Origin: Sanguinoderma infundibulare | Taxonomy: Eukaryota > Basidiomycota > Agaricomycetes > Polyporales > Polyporaceae | DNA: 64,000 nt | Direction of reading: 5' to 3' | Assembly: GCA_032821775.1 (NCBI GenBank) | Contig: JAVLRN010000009.1 | Location: 2,542,001 to 2,606,000 of the forward strand | Shown here: piece by piece, positions 44,588-56,159 of the stretch | How positions within the stretch are numbered: position 1 is the stretch's first letter | How the letters are laid out: each line of letters begins with the position of its first letter | The notes under the pieces: model-generated | Database searches by the model: none | The model's input: the letters and a program-made list of their open reading frames with translations, nothing else | What the model was told of the DNA's origin: nothing | Position numbers and translations under genes: made by a program

Positions 44588-47276
44588 CTATGTGTAAATT
44601 GGTGAAGACTCGGGGCTCTTAGCCAGTAAGTACGCCGTCTTCACCCTGAAGTCGACACACCACTTTCCCCCTTCCCTAACCCGCAAACAGCGCATGTCCA
44701 AGCGCAGAATGTCGCCTGGAATGAGCTCATTAGCGGCGAACCAACCTGCGTTCTGACCGGGTAGCGGGACGCTCTTCGTGCCATTGTACATGTTCACAAG
44801 ATGCCACCGTGGCCCAGCAGAGATCCGTCGAGCTAGCACATATCCGAACGTGTCATCTGAATGGACATTATCAGCTTGCGCACATCACAATGAAGATGTA
44901 CGCACCCTTGCCCCCCTCGGTGAGGTTGTAGATGCCTTCCAGCCTCTCCTGGTCAGCGGGGCTCAAGAGTTGGATGCCGAAGGTTAGCTTGGAGGGTAGC
45001 GATCGATTGATGACGAGCTCAAACCTGTCGAGGCGGCTGAACGTGACGATCACTATTGCGTGGGCACTTTTGGGGTTGCCAATCGACAGAGTGTTGTCGC
45101 TCCAGTGCGCATCCGCGGGGACATGGCGAAGGTGGAACCTCACCCGGTCATTGGGCCACCAGCCTGGTGGCTCTACGAGCAGGCGCTGAATGTGGCTGAG
45201 CCACGGGTTGAGCAAGGTCGACATGCAATGGACAGGCTCAAATGACATACCTGACTTGGTCATTCATGAGGGGCGCCAGGTGCTCCTTGATGAGCTCAAG
45301 TTCTGGAACGATCTGTGTGCCAGGCTCCTGCGCGTCGTCACTCGTTTGGCCTTTGGCGACGTCAATGACCATGAAGTCCCATGCGTGGGCAAATGTGGCG
45401 GGGACGTACCGACAATGGAACCCTCTTCCTCGAAGTCCGCGACCTCCACCGAACTACGGTCCCCAGCCGTGGATGGCGGCTGGCTGAGAATGAGCGGATC
45501 GAGGTGATCCTGCGTGTCGTCGTTCGCCTGCCCTTGAGGGTCGTCAAGCACAACCACGTCTGCTGTCTGGGCGGAAGGGACTTACCGACAGATGAACTGT
45601 CTTCATCACCACTGTCCGTGAGCTCCAGGGTGCCGAGGTTCCTCTTCGATGGAGGGGGAGGGGACAGAGAACTGTCCTCACGCTTTCACTTTGGCCTCGA
45701 TGACATGGACCATGGGGGAAGAGTAGATGGAAGACACGGGGTTAGGGGGCAAGGGGTGTTCATGGGCAGTTCCGGGAGGCACCTGCATATAACAGGTAAG
45801 AACCTGGCTGCTGACATAATGGATATTGCCCTCGGGAAACAGGCGAACAGGTATCTTCCTACTGAGGTATCAGTCACAGGTGATCGGCACACATGACGTC
45901 CAAGTACTAATGGCGTGGTCTGCTCACGCAACAAGTCCAACTCACAGGCGAAACCGGTCAGGGTGACAACATGATTGGGATGCATTGGTACTAGAAATAC
46001 ATGTCTGTTGCCCACAGTGTATTCTACACGAACAAAGACCTGTGTCGAGACACTCGCTTCACTTCTGGTCAGGGACATGAATCTTCTTGTGAGGCTAAAG
46101 ACGGATGAAAAACTGTGGGGACACGGGCGAGAACGGTGGAGGAACGCACAAGAGTGATCTTAATGTCCAAGCTCAACATGATTCCTGTCATGAACAGGAC
46201 CTTTGTGTCGGCGATGTCAATGGACAGAACTAACGGCTGCGGATTGATGACAGCCAAGTTGCGCTTGCCGTCGAGAGCGGCAAAGTCGACGTCTATATTG
46301 GTGCCCGCCAAAACCACCGACATATACAAATCTCCTGGAAGGTAATGAGCGACAAACGCGAGCAGCAAAGGGCACAGTAATCGCAAACCTTCACTAAGGG
46401 CGGTGAGATTGGCCATGGAGGCGGCAACCCACTCAGGTTGGGTCGTGATTTCTCGCTGCACGGGATCGTAATGCATGGTCACATTGTGAAGAGGCCAGTG
46501 AATAGGTCTACCCTGCTCAGAACCAGGGCTGGGGCAGTAGTCCCAGCTGCCGAGCTTCAAGCTACCCGTGGTAGTAAGGGCCACCACTGGCAGCCCATCC
46601 TCGTTGCCCTCTATGACATCAAGCTGATCATCGACGGGAACCTAACACGAGATGACATCACCAGAGGATAGACATTACCACCAATTGCGACTCACAAAGT
46701 AGTACTCCTGGAGAACACGAGCGAGTGGATTGTTTGCAGCCATGAGAGGCGCTGCCCATGGGACAAGTTGAGGGGCATTGGGGAGGACTCCGTAGCTTTG
46801 TGCCTTGCCGTCTTCCGGGTTGCTCTCTGGATGGGTATGGATGAGTGAGGGAGGAAGAGGGGTGCGAAGGGAACATACCTGCGCAGGGCGGCATGGAGTG
46901 ATCGGTGTCCGACACCACATACGGCACGAGGCACTCGGTATGCATGTCTTCTTTGTACTTTGGATCGGTGATAGTCAACGCCAGCAACGAGAAACCGCGA
47001 TGCCGTGACAAGATAACACACCTGGGGGTTGGGGTGGAGCCTGATCTTCCGCTCCTTCCACAGGAGGTACATAGCCCTGTCAACCCGCCAATCCTGTGGC
47101 CGGATATCAGCAGGAGGTTCGCTCCCAGGGTCACTTATGTTGAAGTCCATCCACTCCTTGATACGTACATACTCAACCTTGGCGCATTGACCACTGGGGT
47201 CGTCACTGGCCTGGAGGATCTTAAGGACATAGGATGACGAAGTCGGTTGGCCATCATCATCGGCGATGCCTGCCAA
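44588..47276 (-). CDS. Uncharacterised multi-exon gene, paralogue of the neighbour at 47666-49881
   Basis: Coding text runs through several exons on the minus strand: ~47276-47022 (SSSYVLKILQAS, VRIKEWMDFNIS, DWRVDRAMYLLW), a segment ending MPPCA, then 46823-46698 (GVLPNAPQLVPWAAPL), then ~46650-46155 (GSLKLGSWDYCPSP, LPGDLYMSVVLAG, VDFAALDGKRNL), then further exons to 44588 (NRHVFLVPMHPNHVV, VEPPGWWPNDRVRFHL, SRLDRFELVINRSL, ISAGPRWHLVNMYNG). Whether the last part (~46050-44588) is the same gene or a second one is unresolved. The GSLK...GDLY...LDGKR core aligns with GTIK...GDLY...VDSQR of the neighbouring gene. No known domain is recognised. A beta-rich fold is suggested by alternating hydrophobics. 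Confidence 0.5.
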
Positions 47277-47665
47277 TGCAAGAAAAAGTTTCTTCAGACA
47301 GCGTGAGTCAACAACAAGAGATCACTGTGCGGTACTGCACCTTGGGTACAGTGTAGTGACTTTGTGTCCTGCAGACGAACGTTGGTAAGCATGTTCATGT
47401 AGCAATCGTAACGAGAAGCTCACAGGACAGCCAGAGGCAGGATGTGTCGAGTACGGTCGGGGGTAGAAGGCATGGCGAAGCAGAAAGCGGGGTCAAGCGT
47501 CCCAACTAATCAGTGATCAGTCGACTGGTGCTGCTGATTATATCATCTGATCCAGCTGGCAGAACATCACACGGGAGCATGGAGACCGATCGGGCATGCA
47601 TTTCCAGGAAGCGACAATGTATCGATATGATGGATTACAAGTACAAAGGTAGAAAACGCTGGGAA

Positions 47666-49881
47666 TCAGCTCTCGACCTCTGTGTAGGAGACCTCGTCCA
47701 TGTCGTCCTCGAACTCCTGCACTGACCATGACCTCTTGCGACTCCCCTCAGGGGCCTTCCCATCGGGGGCCTTCCCATCAGGGGCCTTCCCCTCACGGGC
47801 CTTCACCTTGATGATGTCCTCCAGCTTATGCAGCACAGTGGCTACCCCGCAACTGGGACTTTTCCTGAGATCGACAAGCACCCGCTTGACCTTCGGGTCG
47901 TCCTTGAACTCCTCATATAGGCGCAGCATGTCACAGCATTCAAGGATCCACTTCTCCCCCTTATGGAAGAACATGGCCACAGCCAAGAGCGGCGTCATAT
48001 GATACCGTATGATGGACGGGGCGGATTGGTCCTGAAATGCCACGGCTTTGATAAAGTCGACCACGTGCTGCGCTCTATGGAGCACCTCGTCGACTGGTAA
48101 GCGCGTCTGGGCTTTGGAGAGTCGAATCTCGCTAGTAGTGGGATACTTATTCTCCAGGCGCTTGTCGAAGGCATCCATGTACACGCGTGCCTCGGCAGGA
48201 GAGATTCGCCTGGCGCCTGCCCGATGCGTGGGCGCATCGTCGACGATGAGGACGGACGCGTCGGGGTCGATGAGGACAGACGTGGACAGGATGGTTTTGA
48301 AAGCCTAGCGCGTACTATGAGAACGTGGCAGAGGAAGGAGAAACAATGCTTGACGTACGGGGGTGATGCTGACCTTAAGGCCCAGCCGGATGGACCTCAT
48401 GAAGTTGCCATCCTGCTTAACTGTCCTGATACCGAGCTCCACGACGTATTGCTCATTCAAGTGCAAAACGCGCTGGGAGTCCACAGTGGCAAAGGAAAGC
48501 TGGTATTCATCCTTGTCGATAGTGAAAGCGAGGTTCAAGTAGAGATCGCCTACATTGAGATCAGTGGATTGTCGCGCACTGAACTTGCCAAAAAAGGACC
48601 CACCCTCGACGAGGCCGATGTACCTGTGCATAGCAGTGGCAATCTCTTGGGAGTTTGCGACAATCTTCCGCACGAGAGGAATGTAGTAGAGGTGTATGTC
48701 ATTGAGGGGGAGGTAGACATGTTTGACGGGGAGAGGAGGGTTATGGGCAATGGCGCGGTAGTCCATGCCATAAACCTTGATGGTGCCCTTTGCCTCGCAG
48801 GCCTCGAGCGGCAGGTTATACTCATCGCATTCGACGACGTGATCAAGCTGAGGCAGACGCTCGTGAGACGGCGAGGACGGCAGGACACAAGTCGCATTGG
48901 TCACTCACGAAGCCATAGTTGTCGAGGACCTCGAGCAACAGCTCTTGATATGTCTGCTCTCATGGCGAGAATTGAGACACCTAGTAACTGGGTCAAAAGC
49001 CGCGATGGACATACGAACAAAGTGAATGACCTGAGCGACCACAGTGGGCGGGGCGACACCGGGAGCGCTGGGAGGGACGTTGACTGACGTTCCAAACGGT
49101 TTCAGAGAGATGGGGGCAGGCGACTGGGGCGTGGGGGCAGGGCCAGCGAGCACCGCAGTCGGGGAAACACCGGCAGAGACCGAAAACCGGGATGCTGCCG
49201 CAGGGGGTTGAGGGGCATCCACGTCCATAGGGACCTCTGAATCGTTGGCAGGAGGGCCGGACGAAGATGCCAGATGGGAAATGGATGTGAGAGCTGATGG
49301 CAGGCCCTGGGAACTGAGGGCCTCAGAAGGATGTCTGGAGCCTGAGATACCCTGTTGGCCGCCCCCTGCCCCGCCCTCGGACTCAAGCTGTGTCGCGGGA
49401 GATGATCAACACCTTGCTGATGAACCTCTCCTACAAGACACATCAACTCACCTGGTCGAGTTTGTCCCTTGGGACAGCTTTAGTTGTGATCGCGGTCCAC
49501 AAAGCTCTGTCCACCGCCCACTCCCTCTGGACGACACCAGACGGCGTGGGTTCAGGGACATCCGCACTCTGCACGAGCCAACCCCGGATGTGTTTAACGT
49601 CGATGGTGATATTTTCGACGATGTCATTCATGAGAACATCACGCTTCAAAGACGACTTGTCGAACTTGATGGTGGGCATGTGCGCTTTGAGCAGCGCCTG
49701 TTTTGAAAATGAGGAAGGAAAACGCAGCGAACGTGGGTGGGACATTTTACCTTGAGCTCTGGAACCTTGATCCCTGTGCTATGACGTGACACCCGATAAG
49801 AAAACGCGCGCTATGTGGTCGAAGAGGGACTTACAGCAATTGCGCAGTGAGGGGATAGCGAACACCGTCAGGAGAGGACAT
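47666..49881 (-). CDS. Uncharacterised 616-aa protein with SAP-like N-terminus
   Basis: Seven exons close in phase: 49881-49835, 49778-49751, 49697-49452, 49387-49031, 48953-48909, 48847-48359 and 48304-47666. The N-terminus (IKVPELKALLKAHMPTIKF...RDVLMNDIV) resembles the two-helix SAP DNA-binding motif; this is a weak inference. A ~120-aa Ser/Pro/Ala-rich linker follows, then a folded middle (GTIKVYGMDYRAIAH, GDLYLNLAF, VDSQRVLHLNEQYVVEL), then a helical C-terminal domain (EARVYMDAFDKRLENKYP, WILECCDMLRLYEEF). A tandem GKAPDGKAPDGKAPEG run precedes a basic KRSW patch and an acidic end. It has no signal peptide or membrane helix. It is the divergent neighbour of the gene at 44588-47276 and probably arose by ancient tandem duplication. 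Confidence 0.68.
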
Positions 49882-50301
49882 CACTAAGGGAGAGACGGAG
49901 ATGACACGAGAAGCGAACAAGGAGGGGTCGAGATTGGCGGGGGGTAGGTAGCTGGATGGACAAGGACACTGGCTAAGTACGCCTTGTCCTCTGATAAACG
50001 CCCGGGATCGCCCACACACATCGGCCTAAAACAGGCATAACTTATTTACGCGGTAGGGACATTGGCTGCGTGCCCACCTGCAAGGCCACTGGTGATCAAA
50101 AAGAGCGTCAGGGTGGCTACCTCGCGCTTCGTGTCCCATCCACCTCTCTCCTGCCGTCAACCTCGTTATCCGTGCCACTGCCTGTCGTGCGACCATGGCT
50201 GTTCAGAGCAAGTTGTTGAGGTTCGTGGTACGATTTTGTCGTTTCGATAACGAGCAGTCTGAAAGCATGCATCCAGCCTCCCACAGGACATCCATCATGT
50301 A
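49882..50301. promoter_or_regulatory. Divergent intergenic region
   Basis: About 420 bp separate the ATGs of the 616-aa gene (minus) and the 348-aa gene (plus). No coding frame is supported, so both promoters are expected here. Confidence 0.4.
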
Positions 50302-51348
50302 ATGGAAGACCGCTTCGACATGGACTGTCTGCTCTGCTGGGGGGGGACATGTACCTATGCTCGTGATCATGTCTCCAAGATGTTGCTGAAGGAGCGCGAC
50401 GCCATTGTGGGCCGCTACTGGGGGGCCCAGGTGCATTGGCTGTGGGATTACCTCACCGAGCACCGGGCGGTGATTAGCGGCTACGCCGCCCTAGCCTTCA
50501 TCATGCACGACACCCGTCTCCTAGGGCCCGTGTTGGAGATCTGTGTCAACTCCGAGCACGGCCCGGCCCTGGTGGGCTCCCTCGAGCGGTGGGGCCCTTT
50601 GGAGAGGGCCATACCCTGGGAGGAATGGCCATTCCACAACGAGCACCAACCCACCAAGTACAAGTTCCGCTGGCCTAAGCAAAAGGATCCCTGCGTATAC
50701 ATCATCATCTCGCACACACCCTCCCCCTTCACCCCGATCGCGATGTCCAAGTGCACTGTGCTCTTCAACTACATGGACGAGTACTCCTTCAGTTGCGCAT
50801 ATCGGGACCTCACAATGAACCGTCGAGCGGTAGCCCCCGAATTGCCCTACCTCGAGTCTGATGACAAGAAGCGCATGGAGATGGTGATCCAAGGGGATTT
50901 CCAGCTAGCTCAGTGGGCTGCGGACGTAGCCGAGCCCCCTCTGCCATTCCCCATAACGTACCTTGGGTGGCGGGCACGTGTCAACCAGGGCGAGGATCAG
51001 CAGGCCCAGGAAGTGGAGGAGGAGTATATCAACCCGGTATGTCTGCGGTCGAGATACCAGTGTCCGGGCCAATCGTGCTACTTCGGTGACAAGGGTTCGC
51101 TCATGGACTTCTATCAACCTCACAAGGTGAACCACGCAGTCTTCGAGCATTTGCACTGTCCGCCCTATGGTACGGGCACAGTGTGGAGGATGGCCAGGGC
51201 GTATTGCGAGAAGGACTGCGAGAGCGGCGATTATCTCCTGCGATTCTCGGATTTGGAAACCCACATTAGCGACACACCGCTGAACTACGGCCCATTCACC
51301 ACCGGCATCTTAGGGGAAGTGAGGGTCGGGGAGGCAGAGTTCGAGTGA
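50302..51348 (+). CDS. 348-aa cysteine-rich protein of an Agaricomycete family
   Basis: A single uninterrupted frame starts at ATG 50302 (MEDRFDMDCLLCWGG). Near residues 55-85 it has VISGYAALAFIMHD then VLEICVNSEHGPAL. In many fungal proteins the comparable ISGSAAL...DLDIY text looks like a minimal nucleotidyltransferase core, but here the acidic DxD is replaced, so catalysis is doubtful. The C-terminal third holds a cysteine/histidine cluster (CLRSRYQCPGQSCYFGDKG, HLHCPPYGTG, YCEKDC) that may bind zinc. Lack of introns is unusual for this window and could indicate a retrocopied or recently mobile gene. Function unknown. Confidence 0.6.
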   Translation: MEDRFDMDCLLCWGGTCTYARDHVSKMLLKERDAIVGRYWGAQVHWLWDYLTEHRAVISGYAALAFIMHDTRLLGPVLEICVNSEHGPALVGSLERWGPLERAIPWEEWPFHNEHQPTKYKFRWPKQKDPCVYIIISHTPSPFTPIAMSKCTVLFNYMDEYSFSCAYRDLTMNRRAVAPELPYLESDDKKRMEMVIQGDFQLAQWAADVAEPPLPFPITYLGWRARVNQGEDQQAQEVEEEYINPVCLRSRYQCPGQSCYFGDKGSLMDFYQPHKVNHAVFEHLHCPPYGTGTVWRMARAYCEKDCESGDYLLRFSDLETHISDTPLNYGPFTTGILGEVRVGEAEFE

Positions 51349-51621
51349 GTGGCGCCATTTCTTCAGCGGTGCGTCATCGCCTGACCCCTCACTGTTTCCA
51401 GACGTGTGTGGCGATCGGTGTTGCCGGACATGACGATCCCCCCATGGAACACTTTCTAGTGACCGTGTTTGTAGACGCTTATATGTAATTGCCGGTTTGG
51501 AATGGTGAAACGAAGTCGTGTCGATCACCGTTAAACAATTTGCCAAGAAAAATGGATATCCTAAGTACACGCGCGATCTACACCGCTACTTCGCGCCGCC
51601 CTTCTTTCCAGCCTGACGCCA

Positions 51622-53436
51622 TCACTTCATAAACTTGGCCCATTCGCCGCCATCTACCCGACCAACCTTGATCCAACATCCCCACTCGCCCGGAACATCA
51701 CCCGCTGCATGCCAAGCTCGCATCTGGTTGGAGTATGTACTGGTTTTGAAGGGCACCTGGAAGACAGTCTGGAACGTGTCGGAGGTGGTCATGGGCAGAC
51801 GACCGTCTTCCAAGGCACGCATGGCGGTAAACCCTTCTGCCATGTCGCAGACATATTTCCAGGGCCAGCCGCCGGTGCGACTGCGAGGTGCGGTGGTTAG
51901 ATCAAGCGGGGTCAGAGCGGATTCCGATTTGCCGGCGGCCTCGGCTAAATCTGTGTTGCCGGCAAAGAGTGCAGAAATGGGGTCCTCGGCTTGTGAGTGG
52001 GCCGCGTGTTCGTGCACGACTGGGGTGACGACCTCATGCAGCCTAGAGGGGGTGGAGGAACGCGAAAGGGTGTCGTTGTTGGGCAAGGACGATCCCGGAG
52101 GGCTGGGCGCCGGAGACAGTGACCAGTGGTGGTGAGACTGCGGGGTCAATGGAAGCTGACTAGAAGGAGGTCGAAGGCCGTGAACACCGGTTCAATGATG
52201 ACCGAATGATGAAACGTACACTGAATGACAAGGGGTATGAGGTGCGGTGGTGTCGTCGGAGGCAGGGGACTTCTGCTGAGGGCCGGGCATCCCCTCGCCC
52301 AACGTCACCCCGAGCGAATGATAACAGAGGTTGTCCGAGTTGAGCTTCTTCAGGTCCCGTGGAGCAGAGCCCTTGGAGCCGGTGAACCATAGCTGCTTCT
52401 TGGAGTCGTAGTATTGGAACTTCTCTGTATTGCAGTGATAGTCTTCAACAAGCTGAGGGATGTCCTTCGGATGAAAGGCAGAAGGGTTGTCGACGACGAT
52501 CTCCAGGTTGTCAGACGGTGCGCCGTTCTAACCAGACAAACCGAGTCTGTACCAGCACAGGTGAGTGACTAGAAACGGACACACCTTGGCGAACCAGCGC
52601 AATGTGATGATGACCATGTGTGACTGGGCATGCTGTTGACGTGCCCAGTTCGCCTTCTCTTCGTGAAGAAGCCGTTGCTCGGTGTCGATGGCAGAGATGC
52701 GGGCTTGGTATGCCGGCCCAGTCGGAGTGGCATACGATGAATGCTTGGGAGGTGCACGGTCGGCAGATGTGTTAAAGGCGGCCGAATCCATAGAGTCGAA
52801 AGGGTCGGCGTCCCCCTCTGGCAACGGGGAGGACTGCCTCATCTGCTTCTTCCTTGACACGCGACCACGGCCGCGACCAGAAGTTTGACCTTTCGGGCCC
52901 ACGTCTAAATGTGGTTCATGCGTCAGGCATGGATGTTTGAGGGAGTGTTATCGCAAGCGCACCTTTCTGAGCCGTTTGTGGGAACTCCACTCCCTTGCAA
53001 TGATCACTAACCGCGCACGCACGCATGGTCGGCAGAAGGGGTTGCAAATTCCTACAGCAATGAACGCAAACTCCAAAGGTACAGTCGAGGTTGACGGTAT
53101 TCGGCTGGGAGCTTGACTGGCAAAGCTGACCAGGACAAGGGGTCTTGGTCTTGTCACCGCGATGAGACGGCTTCCACAGAGGTATATCCGGCCACCATGC
53201 AAAGTACGAACAGCTGTCCGGACCAGATGCGTCATTATTCAGACACTGGTGGAATGAGATTGAGTTGTCATAGATTGACAGCGGTGCATGGGACAACTCA
53301 TCTTCTCGAACCAGTGACCTTTTTTGCTTGAGTCGCCCTTGCCTTGATGCAGGATGGGAGCACCGACACGGTATCCGCATTCCTCGCACGAGTTCAGATG
53401 AGAGAGGACGAGAATGCGGGTGAGACGAGGGGGCAT
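51622..53436 (-). CDS. Zinc-finger protein of unknown function with an AT-AG first intron
   Basis: Five exons fit: 53436-53302, 53245-52963, 52904-52585, 52527-52220 and 52159-51622, giving 527 aa if the first intron (53301-53246) is removed. Exons 1-2 form a GRF-like zinc finger (CEECGYRVGAPI, GHWFEK-CLNNDASGPDSCSYFAWWPD) followed by CPGQLCQ and FGVCVHCCRNLQ clusters. A basic GRGRGRVSRKKQ stretch then resembles an AT-hook or nuclear signal. The C-terminus contains WPWKYVCDMAEGF and SNQMRAWHAAG. The first intron donor is ATGAGT instead of GTGAGT; all other splice sites are canonical. The exon 4/5 junction has a second phase-compatible choice (52222/52155). A nucleic-acid-binding role is inferred. 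Confidence 0.6.
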
Positions 53437-53559
53437 TGTTGTGAGGGGGAGCAAATGGCAACGTTGGATGAATGACAACTGTATGAGGTGGGATGGGCAT
53501 CTGTTGCCGAGGCCCACATTTGTCCATCAAGTTTGAAGTATGCCCAATAAGCACATTGC

Positions 53560-54480
53560 AGCACGAGGAGCACTGTCGCTGAGGCACACTCTCAAGCTCC
53601 GAACGCATGCGAGGAGCACTCTCGCTGAGGTCCACTCTCAAGTTCAGAATGCATGCGAGGAGCACTCTCGGTAGGACCGAGTCTCAAGCTCCGAACGCAT
53701 GTGAGGAGCACTCTCAGTAAGACCGAGTCTCAAGCTCAGAATGCATGTGAGGAGCACTCTCGCTGAGGTCCACTCTCAAGCTCAGAACGCATGCGAGGAG
53801 CACTCTCGGTAGGACCGAGTCTCAAGCTCCGAATGCATGTGAGGAGCACTCTCAGTAAGACCGACTCTCAAGCTCAGAATGCATGTGAGGAGCACTCTCA
53901 CTGAGGTCCACTCTCAAGCTCAGAACGCATGCGAGGACCACTCTCAGTAAGACCGAGTCTCAAGCTCTGAATGCGCGTGAGGAGCACTCTCAAGCTCAGA
54001 ACGCATGTGAGGAGCACTCTCGCTGAAACGTACTCTCAAGCTCGGACAGCATGTGAGGACCATAACCTGAAGCTCGGAACGTGCATGAGGAGAACTCTCG
54101 CTGAGACATACTCTCAAGCTCGGAACACGTGCGAGGATGACTTTCAGTGGACTGACTCTGAACCTCGGAACAGGCGCGAGGATGACTCTCAGTGAGATCG
54201 ACTCTGAAGCTCGGAATGCACGTGAGGAGGACTTTCACTGAGGTTGACTCTGGACCTCGCAGCACGCGCGAGGATGACTCGGACTGGGGGGGCACTTTGA
54301 AACTGGGAACCCACGCAAGGGCTGAGGTCGACTCTGGACCTCAGAAAGCGTGCGAGGATGACTCTCGCTGACGTCGACTCTGGATCTCGGAACATGCACG
54401 AGGATGACTCAGACTGAGGTGGACTCTGACCCTCGGATCGCGGTCGAGGAGCATTCACACCTGAGGTCGACTTTGAACCT
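53560..54480. repeat. 46-bp minisatellite array
   Basis: About 20 units of ~46 bp, each starting GAGGAGCACTCTC and including ACTCTCAAGCTC and GCATG. The first dozen are regular with alternating variants (CGCTGAGGTCCA, AGTAAGACCGAG), and the rest decay to the right. The unit is not a multiple of three and no frame stays coherent, so the open frames here are artefacts. Confidence 0.85.
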
Positions 54481-55480
54481 GAGAACGGGCACGAGGGACG
54501 CTTACACTGCAATGACTGCCCTCGGAATGCACCTGATGAGAACTGACTCTAAGGTCCGCACGGGAGGGGTACTTGCACTGCAGGCAACTTGGCATTCAGA
54601 ACGAAGTCGAGAGCGCGACACTGGACCTCAGAACGGGAGCCAGGACTACTCACAGTGGAAGCGATTGTGGTCTTTGGAATGTGCACGCACAAGAGCGATG
54701 TCCGTCTTCTGTTCGCGGCCACGAGCAGATGTCGCTGCGATTGATAGGCCGCCTCCACAACTCCAAGCTGCGAAATCTGCGCAGGCAACAGTACAACAGG
54801 TTGCCCCCTAAGCATGAAGCGGCCGGCTGGAACGAGAGTCTCGCGACCGTGTCCGACACCGCCGTCAAGGCACGTCTTCCCCATTCCTTCTTCTGTGGCT
54901 ATCGCGGTTTATTATTCGAGAATACGTGCATACAGGGAGACCACCACACCGGCAATGGCAACTGGAAGGAAATGCGGGAGCATACGGCATCTCTGCTGTA
55001 TCTCGAAGTGCATTCAAGTGCACCCTCGCATCCGCACATGCTTCCAGATCTAACCCGTGGCTGCACAGCGGGTGAGTGTGGCCGTGGTGGCAAGCCAAGG
55101 TCTTGGTGGCGCAACCCTTGAAGCAGGACACGAATCACACAAAAGCGATGAAATGATGGACAATTAAATTTTATTATGTTTTCTATCTGCTATACATTTG
55201 TACTAGTTACTACTATCTACAGAGACAACGATGTGGACGGGGAGGAGAGATGCCGGGGTGCCTGGAATGATATCTTGTGGTGCCAGAGGGAGCCAAGGTT
55301 GAGCGCACAGGGAAGCCATGCAAGAGAATGCCCAGTGGATGAGATGTGTGAACAAGGGTGATGCAGGGGGCGGGAGACGTCGTGGTGGCAACAAGGGTGA
55401 GGGGCGGGGCTCAGGGGGCCAGTGACTGCGAGGAGTGTCGACAGAAGAAGGTGGGCGAGGGCGGTGGATCGAACGGAACA
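54481..55480. other. Unassigned stretch after the minisatellite
   Basis: Frames such as the 182-codon one at 54573-55121 partly overlap the decayed repeat and have no domain or splice support. I see no gene I can defend. Confidence 0.35.
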
Positions 55481-55483
55481 GGG

Positions 55484-55665
55484 CTCAGTCTACAGGGTAC
55501 AACCCATGTAGAGTTCATTGCCCAAGCGAGGCTGGACGGGCGAGGGACGGGACAGAGGGGGTTGGTGACTGCCAGAGGTGTTGAGGGTAGGCGGTGGTGG
55601 TCGATCCAGTGTAAAGGGCTCAGTCTACAGGGTACAACCCATGTAGAGTTCATCGCCCGGGCGAC
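55484..55665 (+). repeat. ~45-bp direct repeat pair
   Basis: GGGCTCAGTCTACAGGGTAC followed by AACCCATGTAGAGTTCAT occurs at ~55484 and again at ~55618, 134 bp apart in the same orientation and nearly identical. Confidence 0.75.
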
Positions 55666-55795
55666 TGGGTCGCATGGAGGTCAAGAGGCGGGGAGGTCGA
55701 GACAGGCTGACACGAGAAGCGAGAGACAGGCTGACGGCAGAGGAAGATGCGGGCTGTGCTGGCAACGGATCCAAGCGTGAGAATTGGTGCTGCGG

Positions 55796-55920
55796 CCCGG
55801 ACTGAGGTCACAACCAAATGCCACACTTCAGTTCCAGGCGTGAGGTTGTGACCTCAGTCCGGGCGTGAGGTTGTGACCTCGGTTCGGGCATGTGGTTTCG
55901 ACCTCAGTTTGGGTCTGCGG
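55796..55920. repeat. Perfect 20-bp inverted repeat followed by tandem copies of one arm
   Basis: CCCGGACTGAGGTCACAACC (55796-55815) is the exact reverse complement of 55844-55863, with a 28-bp spacer. The arm GTGAGGTTGTGACCTC then repeats with decay to ~55910, roughly every 26 bp. Confidence 0.8.
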
Positions 55921-56159
55921 CCTCGCACTCTCGCGCTGTACATGGCGTATGACTGTGTTTTTCATCTAACCCCAGATTGCAGATTTATTAACAAAGCTAC
56001 CTACGGTAAGTATACATAACAGTACGTGCCACCAATACTGATCACAAATTTGCGCCTCAGGTCAGATCCCACCGTGAGCATCACGCCGACCGTGGCAGGT
56101 TGGCAACGCCCCTCTCCGGCTCACCCGAGCACTGACCTCTTCCTCGCCCTTTCATCTCT

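Noticed and set aside
53560..54480. CRISPR-like array (regular ~46-bp periodicity)
   Set aside because: The whole unit repeats with no unique spacers, and the genome is eukaryotic. It is a minisatellite.
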